From Sulfuricystis thermophila (GTDB lineage Bacteria > Pseudomonadota > Gammaproteobacteria > Burkholderiales > Rhodocyclaceae): a stretch of DNA of 64,000 nucleotides. Positions 55,696-63,082 of this stretch are shown here, in pieces (positions within the stretch are counted from its first letter, which is position 1; each line of letters begins with the position of its first letter). The DNA lies in contig NZ_AP019373.1 of the NCBI RefSeq assembly GCF_004323595.1, positions 1,116,001 to 1,180,000 on the forward strand, written 5' to 3'. Under the pieces are notes generated by a model. That model was not told where the DNA came from. It did not search any database and was given only the letters and a program-made list of their open reading frames with translations. The translations under genes and the position numbers were made by a program.

Positions 55696-56408
55696 GTCCG
55701 CTTCCTGAAATGCCCGTCGATACCATCTGCCGGCCAGCGGCCGGGGGCATCGCCCTGCTCGACGAGCGAGGCCAGGCGCGCGAGGAATGCGTCGCGCGGC
55801 ATCGGCTGGGCGCCGAGCGAATGAAGGTGGGCGGTTTCCATCTGACAGTCGATCATGCCGAAATTATGCACGCAGAGATAGCGGCACAGATGGGCGAGCG
55901 CGATTTTCGACGCATCGCGCTCCAGCGAAAACATCGATTCGCCAAAGAACGCGCGGCCGATTGCCACCCCATAGAGCCCGCCGATCAGCCGGCCATCGCG
56001 CCAGGTCTCGACGCTGTGGGCGTAGCCGAGCGCATGGAGGCGTCGATAGGCAATCCTCATTTCCGCGGTGATCCAGGTGCCGTGCTGGCCTGGCCGCGGG
56101 GTGGCGGCGCAGGCGGCGATCACCGCGTCGAACGCGGTGTCGAGCTTCACCTGATAGTCGGCGTTCCTGAGCGTCTTGGCAAGCGAGCGGGAAATCTTGA
56201 GTGCTTCGGGAAACAGCACCATGCGCGGATCGGGGCTCCACCAGAGGATCGGCTCCCCTTCGGAAAACCACGGAAAGATGCCGCGCCGGTAGGCAGCGAG
56301 TAGCCGAGGAGGGGAGAGATCGCCGCCGGCGCAGAGCAGACCGTTGGGTTCGGCAAGCGCCCGGCTGACGGGCGGAAAAGGGGAGTCAGGCAGCAGCCAT
56401 GGGATCAT
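55692..56408 (-). CDS. aat: Leucyl/phenylalanyl-tRNA-protein transferase
   Basis: 238 residues. [43 protein letters not shown] in segments, [25 protein letters not shown] and [20 protein letters not shown] are the family motifs. It adds Leu or Phe to N-terminal Lys/Arg/Met for the N-degron pathway. It heads the aat-bpt-pyrD unit and its 5' end overlaps the fbpC 3' end by 23 bases in the same direction. Confidence 0.95.
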   Translation of the reverse strand: MIPWLLPDSPFPPVSRALAEPNGLLCAGGDLSPPRLLAAYRRGIFPWFSEGEPILWWSPDPRMVLFPEALKISRSLAKTLRNADYQVKLDTAFDAVIAACAATPRPGQHGTWITAEMRIAYRRLHALGYAHSVETWRDGRLIGGLYGVAIGRAFFGESMFSLERDASKIALAHLCRYLCVHNFGMIDCQMETAHLHSLGAQPMPRDAFLARLASLVEQGDAPGRWPADGIDGHFRKRT

Positions 56409-57465
56409 GCCGGAACGCTACCACATGTTCCGTATCCAGTCGGATACCGATCTTTTCGCCAATGGCGTGGTCGTGGTGCGAAGGCACCAGCGAGAGCACG
56501 CGGGCGCCGGAAGCGAGCTCCAGGGTGTAGAGGAATTCCGCGCCGCGAAAGGCCTTGGCGAGGATCGTGGCCCGCAGGGCAGCGCCATCGTCATGCACGA
56601 CGTCATCGGGGCGCAGCAGCACTTCGACGGGACTGCCGGCCGGCAGCAAGGCGCAGCTGGCGCCATCGCATTCGGTCGACAGCAAACCATTGAGCACACC
56701 CAGTTCGGTCGCCACCCGGCCATCGGCTTGGATGTGGCCGGCGAGGAACGCGCCTTCACCGACGAAATCGGCGACATGGCGCGTCGCCGGACGGTGATAG
56801 AGGTTCCAGGGCGTATCCCATTGCTCGATGTGGCCGGCGCGCATCACGCCCACCCGGTCGGCGACGGCGAAGGCCTCGTGCTGATCGTGGGTGACGAGGA
56901 TCGCTGCGGTGCCGGCCTCTTTCAGGATGGCGCGCACTTCGAGCGAGAGTCGTTCGCGCAGCTCGACGTCGAGGTTCGAAAAGGGTTCGTCGAGCAGCAT
57001 CAGATGCGGCCGTGGCGCGAGCGCCCGAGCCAAAGCCACGCGCTGCTGCTGGCCGCCGGAGAGTTCATGCGGATACTTGTCGCCCTGGCCGGCAAGCCCG
57101 ACGAGTTCGAGTAGCCGCGCCACCTGCCGTTCCGCCAGCGCCGACTTTTCTTGCAGGCCGAAAGCGATGTTGCCGGCCACCGTCAGATGGGGAAACAGCG
57201 CGTAATCCTGGAACACCATGCCGATGCGCCGTTTTTCCGGCGGCAGGTGATGACGGCTATCGTCGACCGCTTCGCCGCGCAGCAGGATGCGCCCGGCATG
57301 CGCACGCTCGAAGCCCATGATGAGCCGCAGCACGGTCGTCTTGCCGCAGCCGGAGGCGCCCAGCAGGCAGCCGATCTCGCCTTCCTCTAAAGTGAGCGAC
57401 AAGCCGTCGACGACACGGTGCGTGCCGTAGGTGAAACTGACGTCGTCGAGTTCGAGGATGGCCAT
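56386..57465 (-). CDS. fbpC: Iron(III) ABC transporter ATP-binding protein (FbpC-like)
   Basis: 359 residues from the ATG at 57465. Walker [17 protein letters not shown]-loop [21 protein letters not shown], signature [15 protein letters not shown], Walker [13 protein letters not shown], switch LVTHDQHEA and a TOBE-type C-terminal region. These match FbpC/PotA-like ATPases; divergence from fbpB and the FutA-type binding protein further on favour ferric iron. Residues about 106-114 (KSALAERQ) come from a family A half copy. A -10 box at 57477-57472 implies a leaderless mRNA. Confidence 0.88.
   Translation of the reverse strand: MAILELDDVSFTYGTHRVVDGLSLTLEEGEIGCLLGASGCGKTTVLRLIMGFERAHAGRILLRGEAVDDSRHHLPPEKRRIGMVFQDYALFPHLTVAGNIAFGLQEKSALAERQVARLLELVGLAGQGDKYPHELSGGQQQRVALARALAPRPHLMLLDEPFSNLDVELRERLSLEVRAILKEAGTAAILVTHDQHEAFAVADRVGVMRAGHIEQWDTPWNLYHRPATRHVADFVGEGAFLAGHIQADGRVATELGVLNGLLSTECDGASCALLPAGSPVEVLLRPDDVVHDDGAALRATILAKAFRGAEFLYTLELASGARVLSLVPSHHDHAIGEKIGIRLDTEHVVAFRHDPMAAA
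57126..57150 (+). repeat. Family A short repeat, half copy inside fbpC (opposite orientation)
   Basis: GTTCCGCCAGCGCCGACTTT differs from the core at one position. The gene is on the other strand and reads it as EKSALAERQ. Confidence 0.75.
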
Positions 57466-57471
57466 GGCAGG

Positions 57472-57477
57472 ATTATA
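57472..57477 (-). promoter_or_regulatory. -10 box of fbpC, predicted leaderless start
   Basis: On the minus strand TATAAT is followed by CCTGCC and the ATG at 57465, the same 6-base spacing as folP. The -35 region would fall in the Fur-like palindrome. Confidence 0.5.
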
Positions 57478-57478
57478 A

Positions 57479-57495
57479 TTGAGAAATATTCTCAA
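57479..57495 (+). promoter_or_regulatory. Fur-like palindrome between fbpC and fbpB
   Basis: TTGAGAA-ATA-TTCTCAA is a perfect 7-3-7 inverted repeat and fits the TGAnAAT-n-ATTnTCA form of Fur boxes with one change. It occupies the -35 zone of fbpC and lies directly before fbpB, so one site could repress both. Confidence 0.5.
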
Positions 57496-57524
57496 AAACC
57501 TTGAAAAACCCGCCAACCCCCCCA

Positions 57525-59141
57525 ATGCGCCCGCCCTCGTTTCTGGTTGTTTGCTCAGTCATCATCGGCACGCTGATCAGTCTGCCGGTGATCTCTGTCG
57601 GCGCGAATCTTTTCGCTCCCGGAACCCGTGCCACCTGGGCGCATCTATGGGCCACCGTGCTGCCCGAGTATGTCGTCAATTCGCTGCTGCTGTCGTTTTT
57701 CGTCGCGATCGGCGTCAGCGTGATCGGGGTGGCCACGGCTTGGTTCGTCTCGATGCATGAGTTCCCCGGGCGACGTGTGTTCGAATGGGCCTTGCTTTTG
57801 CCGCTGGCGATGCCGGCTTATGTGATGGCCTACGTCTATACGGATCTGCTGCAGTTTGTCGGCCCGGTGCAGACTTTCCTGCGCGAGACCTTCGGCTGGC
57901 GGCGCGGTGACTACTGGTTTCCGGAAATCAGAAGCCTCCCCGGCGCGGCGTTGATTTTTGTCTGCGCGCTCTACCCTTATGTGTATCTGCTCGCGCGCAC
58001 GGCCTTTCTCGAGCGCGGCGCCAGCACCTTCGAGGCGGCGCGCTCGTTGGGGCTCAGTCCCTGGGCCGCCTTCCGGCGCGTCTCGTTACCGCTGGCGCGG
58101 CCCGCATGGGCCGCCGGCGTTGCCCTGGTGCTGATGGAAACGCTGGCCGACTACGGCACGGTGGCCTATTTCGCCGTGCCGACCTTCACCACCGGCATCT
58201 ACCGCGCCTGGTTCTCGCTCGGCGAGCGTAGCGCCGCTACGCAACTGGCGGCCGTGCTGCTCGCCTTCGTGCTGCTCCTCGTTTTGCTCGAGCGCATCAG
58301 TCGCGGTCGCGCGCGCTTTCATGAGACTCACCGGCGCACGGCAAAGCGCAAGATGCTTTCCGGCGCTGCGGCGCTCTTCGCTTTCCTCGTCTGCTTTTTG
58401 CCGCTCTTCCTCGGCTTCTTGCTGCCGGCGGGACTGCTCTTCAAGCTGGCGCTCGCCGAGGGAGATGGGCAATTCGGTGTGCGTTATCTCACCCTGGCGA
58501 AGAACAGTCTCCTGGTCGCGGGGCTTGCCGCCGTGTTGGCGGCAATGCTCGCGTTGCTGCTCGGCTACGCGCAGCGCCTGCGGCCCACCCTGGTCACGCG
58601 CATGGTCAATCGGCTCGCCGGTCTGGGCTATGCCGTGCCCGGCGCGGTGATCGCGGTGGGGGTGCTGATCCCGGTCACCCGTCTCGATCACTGGCTTGCC
58701 GCACAGTGGCTTGGCTGGTTCGGCGAGAATCCGGGGCTCATGCTCACCGGCGGCATCGCCGCGCTGGTTTATGCCTATCTCGCGCGTTTCTTGTCGGTCG
58801 CGCTCTCCACCGTCGAGGCAGGACTCGTGCGCATCACGCCGGCAATGGACGCTGCGGCGCAAAGCCTTGGCTGCAATGCGCGCCAAACGCTGGTGCGCGT
58901 GCATCTGCCACTGTTGGGGAAAAGCCTTTTCACCGCGCTGCTGTTGGTTTTCGTCGATGTGATGAAGGAGCTGCCGGCAACGCTCGTCATGCGACCGTTC
59001 AACTTCGACACGCTGGCCACGCAAACCTTCACCCTTGCCAGCGACGAGAGGCTCGCCGAGGCCTCCACCGCGGCGCTCGCCATCGTCGCGGTGGGGTTGT
59101 TGCCGGTTTTGCTGCTGGCGCGGCAAATCGGGCGGAGATGA
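57525..59141 (+). CDS. fbpB: Iron(III) ABC transporter permease, fused two-domain (FbpB-like)
   Basis: 538 residues from the ATG at 57525; a TTG at 57501 would add eight. Neither has a Shine-Dalgarno. About twelve membrane helices in two homologous halves, each with an EAA loop: FEAARSLGLSPWAAFRRVSLPLARPAW and DAAAQSLGCNARQTLVRVHLPLLGKSL. This double permease is typical of FbpB/FutB ferric transporters. It is divergent from fbpC and faces feoB tail to tail. Confidence 0.88.
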   Translation: MRPPSFLVVCSVIIGTLISLPVISVGANLFAPGTRATWAHLWATVLPEYVVNSLLLSFFVAIGVSVIGVATAWFVSMHEFPGRRVFEWALLLPLAMPAYVMAYVYTDLLQFVGPVQTFLRETFGWRRGDYWFPEIRSLPGAALIFVCALYPYVYLLARTAFLERGASTFEAARSLGLSPWAAFRRVSLPLARPAWAAGVALVLMETLADYGTVAYFAVPTFTTGIYRAWFSLGERSAATQLAAVLLAFVLLLVLLERISRGRARFHETHRRTAKRKMLSGAAALFAFLVCFLPLFLGFLLPAGLLFKLALAEGDGQFGVRYLTLAKNSLLVAGLAAVLAAMLALLLGYAQRLRPTLVTRMVNRLAGLGYAVPGAVIAVGVLIPVTRLDHWLAAQWLGWFGENPGLMLTGGIAALVYAYLARFLSVALSTVEAGLVRITPAMDAAAQSLGCNARQTLVRVHLPLLGKSLFTALLLVFVDVMKELPATLVMRPFNFDTLATQTFTLASDERLAEASTAALAIVAVGLLPVLLLARQIGRR

Positions 59142-59175
59142 GCCCACCAGGACGGTGACGTGGCCAGCCATGGCT

Positions 59176-61572
59176 TCAATGTCCTCCGCATCGGCCCGCC
59201 TTGCTGCACCCGTCGCAGCTTGCAGCGGCGGCGAGCGGTGCGATGGGCATGACCCGGTATTCCCGACTCCGGCCGTAGCGGCGCAGCGCCAGGACGGCTG
59301 TCGCCAACACCGCGCCGACGATGCCGAACCAGATCGTCGATGACAGGGGGTGCGCCGCAAACGTCGCGGCCTGGTAGAAGAGAGTGGCCGTGCCGTAGGC
59401 GAGAGCGAAGGTCCAGCCGGCGACGAAGAACATCCAGCGCGCGCCGCTTTCCTGGTAGATCGCGGCAAGCGCCGCGGTGCAGGGCGTGTAGAGCAGGATG
59501 AACAGCAGATAGGCAAAGGCTCCCGCTGCACCATCGAAGCGGGCGGCCATGGCGCCAAAGACGGCGGTGGCGACTTCCGCTTTCTCGGCGGCGGCTTGCG
59601 TGTCCGTGAGATCGCCGACGGCGAGCCCCAGCGGGTCGGCCCAGCTGCCCAGCGCCTCGGCCAGTTTCTCCGGGATCGTCGCCGCGGCGGCGGTGAGCGC
59701 CGTGCCGAGGTCGAAGGCCGCTTCTTCCGGCGCTTCTTCACCGGCGGCGGCGCGATCGCTTTCCGCCAGTGCCTGATAGGTGGCGTTGAGGGTGCCGACG
59801 ACGACCTCCTTGGCGAGGATGCCGGTGAAGATGCCGACGGTGGCGGGCCAGTTTTCCTCGCTGAGACCGAACGGCGCAAAGGCCGGTGCGATGCTGCGGC
59901 CGGTCGCGGCGAGCAGCGACCGGTCGGAATCCTCGTTGCCAAGACTGCCGTCGGCGCCGACGTTGTTGAGGACGTTGATCACCAGCACCATCGGCACGAT
60001 GATGCGCCCGGCCTTGATGACGAAGCCTTTGAGCCGCTGCCAGGCGTGGAGGATCACGCCGCGTAGCGTCGGCAGGTGATAAGGCGGCAGCTCCATGATG
60101 AAGGGGGTTGGCTCACCCTTGAACAAGGAATGTTTCAAGGCCAGCCCGGTTAGCACGGCGACGAGGATGCCGATCAGATAGAGCCCGAACACCACGTTCT
60201 GCGCATTGGCGGGGAAGAAGGCGGCGGCGAACAACACATAGACCGGCAGGCGCGCGCCGCAGGACATGAAGGGCGCCATGGCGATGGTCATCAGGCGGTC
60301 GCGGCGGTGTTCCAGCGTGCGCGTGGCCATGATCGCCGGCACGTTGCAGCCAAAGCCGACGATCAGCGGCACGAAGCTCTTGCCCGGCAGGCCGATGACG
60401 CGCATGAAGCGGTCCATCACGAAGGCGGCGCGCGCCATGTAGCCGGAATCTTCGAGGGCCGAAAGGAAAAGGTAGAGAAAGCCGATCACCGGGATGAAGG
60501 TCGCCACCGTCTGGATGCCGCCGCCAATGCCCTTGGCGAGCAGCACGACCAACCATTCGGGCGTGCCCAGGCCGGTGAGCCATGCGCCTACGCCATCGAC
60601 GAACAGCGCGCCGGCGGCTTGGTCGAAAAAGTCGATGAAGGCGCCGCCGATCTTGATCGTGAACATGAACATCAGATACATCATGAGCAGAAAGATCGGG
60701 ATGCCGAAATAGCGGTTGAGCACGATGCGGTCGATGCGTTCGGTCCAATCGCTGGTAGGGGCGGCGGCGGGGTGGGTGACGGCCTGGGCGACACGATGGG
60801 CCGTTGCATAGCGCGCCTGGGCGATCGCGATGTCGACCTCTTCACCCGTTTCGCTTGCCAGTCGTTGCGCGAAAGCCGAGAGCTCGGCGCCGGCCAATGC
60901 TTGCGCCTGCGCATCTTCTTCGAGGAGGCGCACGGCGAGCCAACGCGGCGCGAGCGGCAGATCCGGCATGGCGGCGGCGATGGCGTTCGTAAGCGTGGCA
61001 ATGGCTTGTTCGAGCGCGTGTGGATAAGCGATGCGAAGCGCCGGGCGTGGTTGGGCGACGACCGCTTGAGCAATCGTCTGCTGGAGCTCGGCGATCCCCT
61101 GACCTTCGGAGGCCACCAGCGGCACTACCGGGCAGCCCAGTTGCGCCGCGAGAGCGGCGGCATCGACGTGCATGCCCTTGGCCTCGGCGACATCCGTCAT
61201 GTTGAGCGCCACGACGAGCGGCGCCTGCATTTCGGCGAGCTGCGCGGTGAGGTAGAGGTTGCGTTCGAGGTTGGCGGCATCGACGATGTTGACGATCAAA
61301 TCGGCGCCGTGGCGGTAGGCGTTTTGCACGAACTCGCGGGCGATCTGCTCGTCGAGCGAAATGTCGTGCTCGCCGGCATCGAGCGAATAGGTGCCGGGCA
61401 GATCGACGATTTCGAAACGCACACCCGCAAAGCGGTATTCACCACTTTTCTTTTCGACCGTCACACCCGGCCAATTGCCGACGCGCTGCCTGGCGCCTGT
61501 GAGCGCATTGAAGAGCGTAGTCTTGCCGCAGTTCGGATTGCCGACGAGACCGATGGTGTATGAATTTTTCAT
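59176..61572 (-). CDS. feoB: Ferrous iron transporter FeoB
   Basis: 798 residues from the ATG at 61572; the longer frame overlaps feoA. G-protein motifs: G1 GLVGNPNCGKTTLFNALTG, G3 VDLPGTYSLDAGEHD, G4 ALNMTDVAEAKG. Gate-type membrane motifs include FIPVIGFLYLFLSALEDSGYMARAAFVMDRFM, GFGCNVPAIMATRTLE and IFTGILAKEVVVGTLNATYQA. A cysteine-containing tail CDGCSKAGRCGGH ends the protein, and no separate FeoC is seen. It imports Fe2+ in the inner membrane. Its start abuts the feoA stop (1-base overlap). Confidence 0.95.
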   Translation of the reverse strand: MKNSYTIGLVGNPNCGKTTLFNALTGARQRVGNWPGVTVEKKSGEYRFAGVRFEIVDLPGTYSLDAGEHDISLDEQIAREFVQNAYRHGADLIVNIVDAANLERNLYLTAQLAEMQAPLVVALNMTDVAEAKGMHVDAAALAAQLGCPVVPLVASEGQGIAELQQTIAQAVVAQPRPALRIAYPHALEQAIATLTNAIAAAMPDLPLAPRWLAVRLLEEDAQAQALAGAELSAFAQRLASETGEEVDIAIAQARYATAHRVAQAVTHPAAAPTSDWTERIDRIVLNRYFGIPIFLLMMYLMFMFTIKIGGAFIDFFDQAAGALFVDGVGAWLTGLGTPEWLVVLLAKGIGGGIQTVATFIPVIGFLYLFLSALEDSGYMARAAFVMDRFMRVIGLPGKSFVPLIVGFGCNVPAIMATRTLEHRRDRLMTIAMAPFMSCGARLPVYVLFAAAFFPANAQNVVFGLYLIGILVAVLTGLALKHSLFKGEPTPFIMELPPYHLPTLRGVILHAWQRLKGFVIKAGRIIVPMVLVINVLNNVGADGSLGNEDSDRSLLAATGRSIAPAFAPFGLSEENWPATVGIFTGILAKEVVVGTLNATYQALAESDRAAAGEEAPEEAAFDLGTALTAAAATIPEKLAEALGSWADPLGLAVGDLTDTQAAAEKAEVATAVFGAMAARFDGAAGAFAYLLFILLYTPCTAALAAIYQESGARWMFFVAGWTFALAYGTATLFYQAATFAAHPLSSTIWFGIVGAVLATAVLALRRYGRSREYRVMPIAPLAAAASCDGCSKAGRCGGH

Positions 61573-61814
61573 CACAAATCCTCCTTTGCCAGTTTGAGGG
61601 CGGCGGCTTCCTCGCGGCGCAACGAAAGATGGACGCCGCGCACGCGAATCTCGATCGGATCGCCCAAGGGGGCGCGGCGCACCACCATGAATTCGACTCC
61701 CGGGGTGAGACCCATTGCCAATAGCTTGCGCCGGTAGCCTTGACCCTGTGCCGTATAACCCTCGATGCGGGCCGAATCGCCCGCTTGCAGCGCATCGATC
61801 GTCGTCATTTGCAT
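61572..61814 (-). CDS. feoA: FeoA-domain protein (proximal to feoB)
   Basis: 80 residues. SH3-like FeoA fold: LQAGDSARIEGYTAQGQGYRRKLLAMGLTPGVEFMVVRRAPLGDPIEIRVRG, recognisable by the LLAMGLTPG and DPIEIRV motifs, ending LSLRREEAAALKL. It assists FeoB. An internal ATG two codons in (61808) is an alternative start. It overlaps the second feoA by 10 bases. Confidence 0.9.
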   Translation of the reverse strand: MQMTTIDALQAGDSARIEGYTAQGQGYRRKLLAMGLTPGVEFMVVRRAPLGDPIEIRVRGVHLSLRREEAAALKLAKEDL

Positions 61815-62119
61815 CGCTCCATGTCTTCATGATTTGCCGGTGTCACCCAGAGCCGGTGTGCCAGCGCTGCGCCCAGGGCAAGACGCGAATTGCCGCGCAT
61901 GACCACCACACCGCTCTCCTCGCGCAGGCAAAGCGCCAATTCGGCACCCAGATTGAGGCCCATCTCGGTCAGGCGTTTATCGATGGCCGCTCCACCTTTC
62001 ATGGCGACGATGCGTACTCGCTCGCCCACTTGGGCCATCATCAGTGGATAGGCCTTTTCGCCAATGGCTTGCCGTCCCGCCAGCGCCGAGTTTGGGTTTC
62101 GTGCCATCGTGGCATCCAT
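61805..62119 (-). CDS. Second FeoA-domain protein
   Basis: 104 residues; VGERVRIVAMKGGAAIDKRLTEMGLNLGAELALCLREESGVVVMRGNSRLALGAALAHRLWV is a complete FeoA domain, read here in segments. It differs from the proximal FeoA, so the cluster encodes two. The first 20 residues are an unusual extension, and residues about 10-17 (NSALAGRQ) come from a family A half copy. The core could also start at an internal ATG (MMAQVGERV). Confidence 0.87.
   Translation of the reverse strand: MDATMARNPNSALAGRQAIGEKAYPLMMAQVGERVRIVAMKGGAAIDKRLTEMGLNLGAELALCLREESGVVVMRGNSRLALGAALAHRLWVTPANHEDMERCK
62069..62093 (+). repeat. Family A short repeat, half copy in the 5' end of the second feoA
   Basis: GTCCCGCCAGCGCCGAGTTT matches the core at 19 of 20; read from the other strand as NSALAGRQ, the same frame as in fbpC. 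Confidence 0.78.
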
Positions 62120-62121
62120 GC

Positions 62122-62820
62122 TCAGAACTCCCAGGCAAAGCCGACCTGCCCGAAACTGCGGTCGTTGCCCCGCCCGATGGCGCCGGAGAGCTTGAAGCCT
62201 TCGAAAACCTCATAGCGCAGGCCGAGCGCCTTGTCGGGGCGAACATGTTCTTCGCCGAAGATTTCCGCCGTCAGTTTCAACTTTTCGGCGAGCGGAAACT
62301 CGTAACCCAGTCCCCAGGTGCCGACACGATCGCTCTCACCTTGCGCCTCGATACGCTTGCTGCCGAGGTTGAAGTGGGCGACCTGTCCATCCGCGAAGCG
62401 ATGGCTGGCAAGCCCCGTCAAGGCATATTCGCGCTCGGTGTATTTCTCGGCATTGGCGCGATCGTTGATCCGCGTGCGACCGAGATCGAGCTTGACACCG
62501 AGTGACCAGCCGGTCTCATTCTGAAGCGGCACCCATTTGAATCCGATGCCGCTACCGGTCATGCGGGTCGAAGGATCGGGTTCGCGGTCATTGGCGCGTG
62601 AGACGGCAAGACCGATTTCCAAATGCTCGAGCGGCGCGAAGCCGAATACTGCTTCGCCGCCGCGCGTCTTGTGATCGCGCGCGAGCGCCCCCTCGATCTT
62701 CAGGCCACCGGCACCGAGTGTGCCGGCGTCATCGACCTGCATCGGCGGTTCGGCGAATGCGGACAAACAGGGTAGGAGGAAAACGAGACTACTGCGACGG
62801 ATCGTGCGTACGAAAGACAT
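62122..62820 (-). CDS. Outer-membrane beta-barrel-like protein in the iron cluster
   Basis: 232 residues. A signal peptide (VRTIRRSSLVFLLPCLSAFA) precedes EPPMQVDDAGTLGAGGLKIEGALARD; alternating polar/hydrophobic strands follow (LEIGLAVSRA, WSLGVKLDLGRTRI, VGTWGLGYEFPLAEKLKLTAEIFGEE) with an aromatic end FGQVGFAWEF. I recognise no named family. Two bases separate its stop from the second feoA start, so it is probably the first gene of the feo operon. An accessory outer-membrane role in iron uptake is inferred. Confidence 0.78.
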   Translation of the reverse strand: MSFVRTIRRSSLVFLLPCLSAFAEPPMQVDDAGTLGAGGLKIEGALARDHKTRGGEAVFGFAPLEHLEIGLAVSRANDREPDPSTRMTGSGIGFKWVPLQNETGWSLGVKLDLGRTRINDRANAEKYTEREYALTGLASHRFADGQVAHFNLGSKRIEAQGESDRVGTWGLGYEFPLAEKLKLTAEIFGEEHVRPDKALGLRYEVFEGFKLSGAIGRGNDRSFGQVGFAWEF

Positions 62821-62896
62821 GGCAATACCTCCAAAAAGTCATAAAAATCTTATGGCTGGCTTGCCATGCCCGATGCATGACTGGCTGGCTCGTGGA

Positions 62897-63082
62897 TTAC
62901 TTGGTCAGGATCAGCTTGTTCTGGCGCGTGAGCCGCAAGCGGTAGATTTCACCTTCGTGTCGGATGAGGATCTCTTTGCGCCCGGCGAAAAGCTCACGGC
63001 TGTCGATATATCCCTCCCACGCCCGGTTGCCTTGGTGCGGGAGGGATTTTCCGCGCGGCTCATTTCCATCCGACGCGGTCAT
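62897..63082 (-). CDS. hemP: Hemin uptake protein HemP
   Basis: 61 residues from the ATG at 63082; an earlier in-frame ATG at 63121 lies deeper in the fbpA gene. The conserved core IDSRELFAGRKEILIRHEGE followed by IYRLRLTRQNKLILTK is the HemP family, a small protein tied to heme/iron uptake control. It overlaps the 3' end of the binding-protein gene by 23 bases. Its N-terminal codons form a strong hairpin. No clear Shine-Dalgarno is seen. Confidence 0.85.
   Translation of the reverse strand: MTASDGNEPRGKSLPHQGNRAWEGYIDSRELFAGRKEILIRHEGEIYRLRLTRQNKLILTK
63010..63047 (-). other. Hairpin within the hemP 5' coding region
   Basis: ATCCCTCCC (63010-63018) pairs perfectly with GGGAGGGAT (63039-63047) over a 20-base loop. 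On the minus strand it starts 13 bases after the fbpA stop and ends just before the conserved HemP core. No T-run follows on that strand; on the plus strand TTTT follows. Confidence 0.5.
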
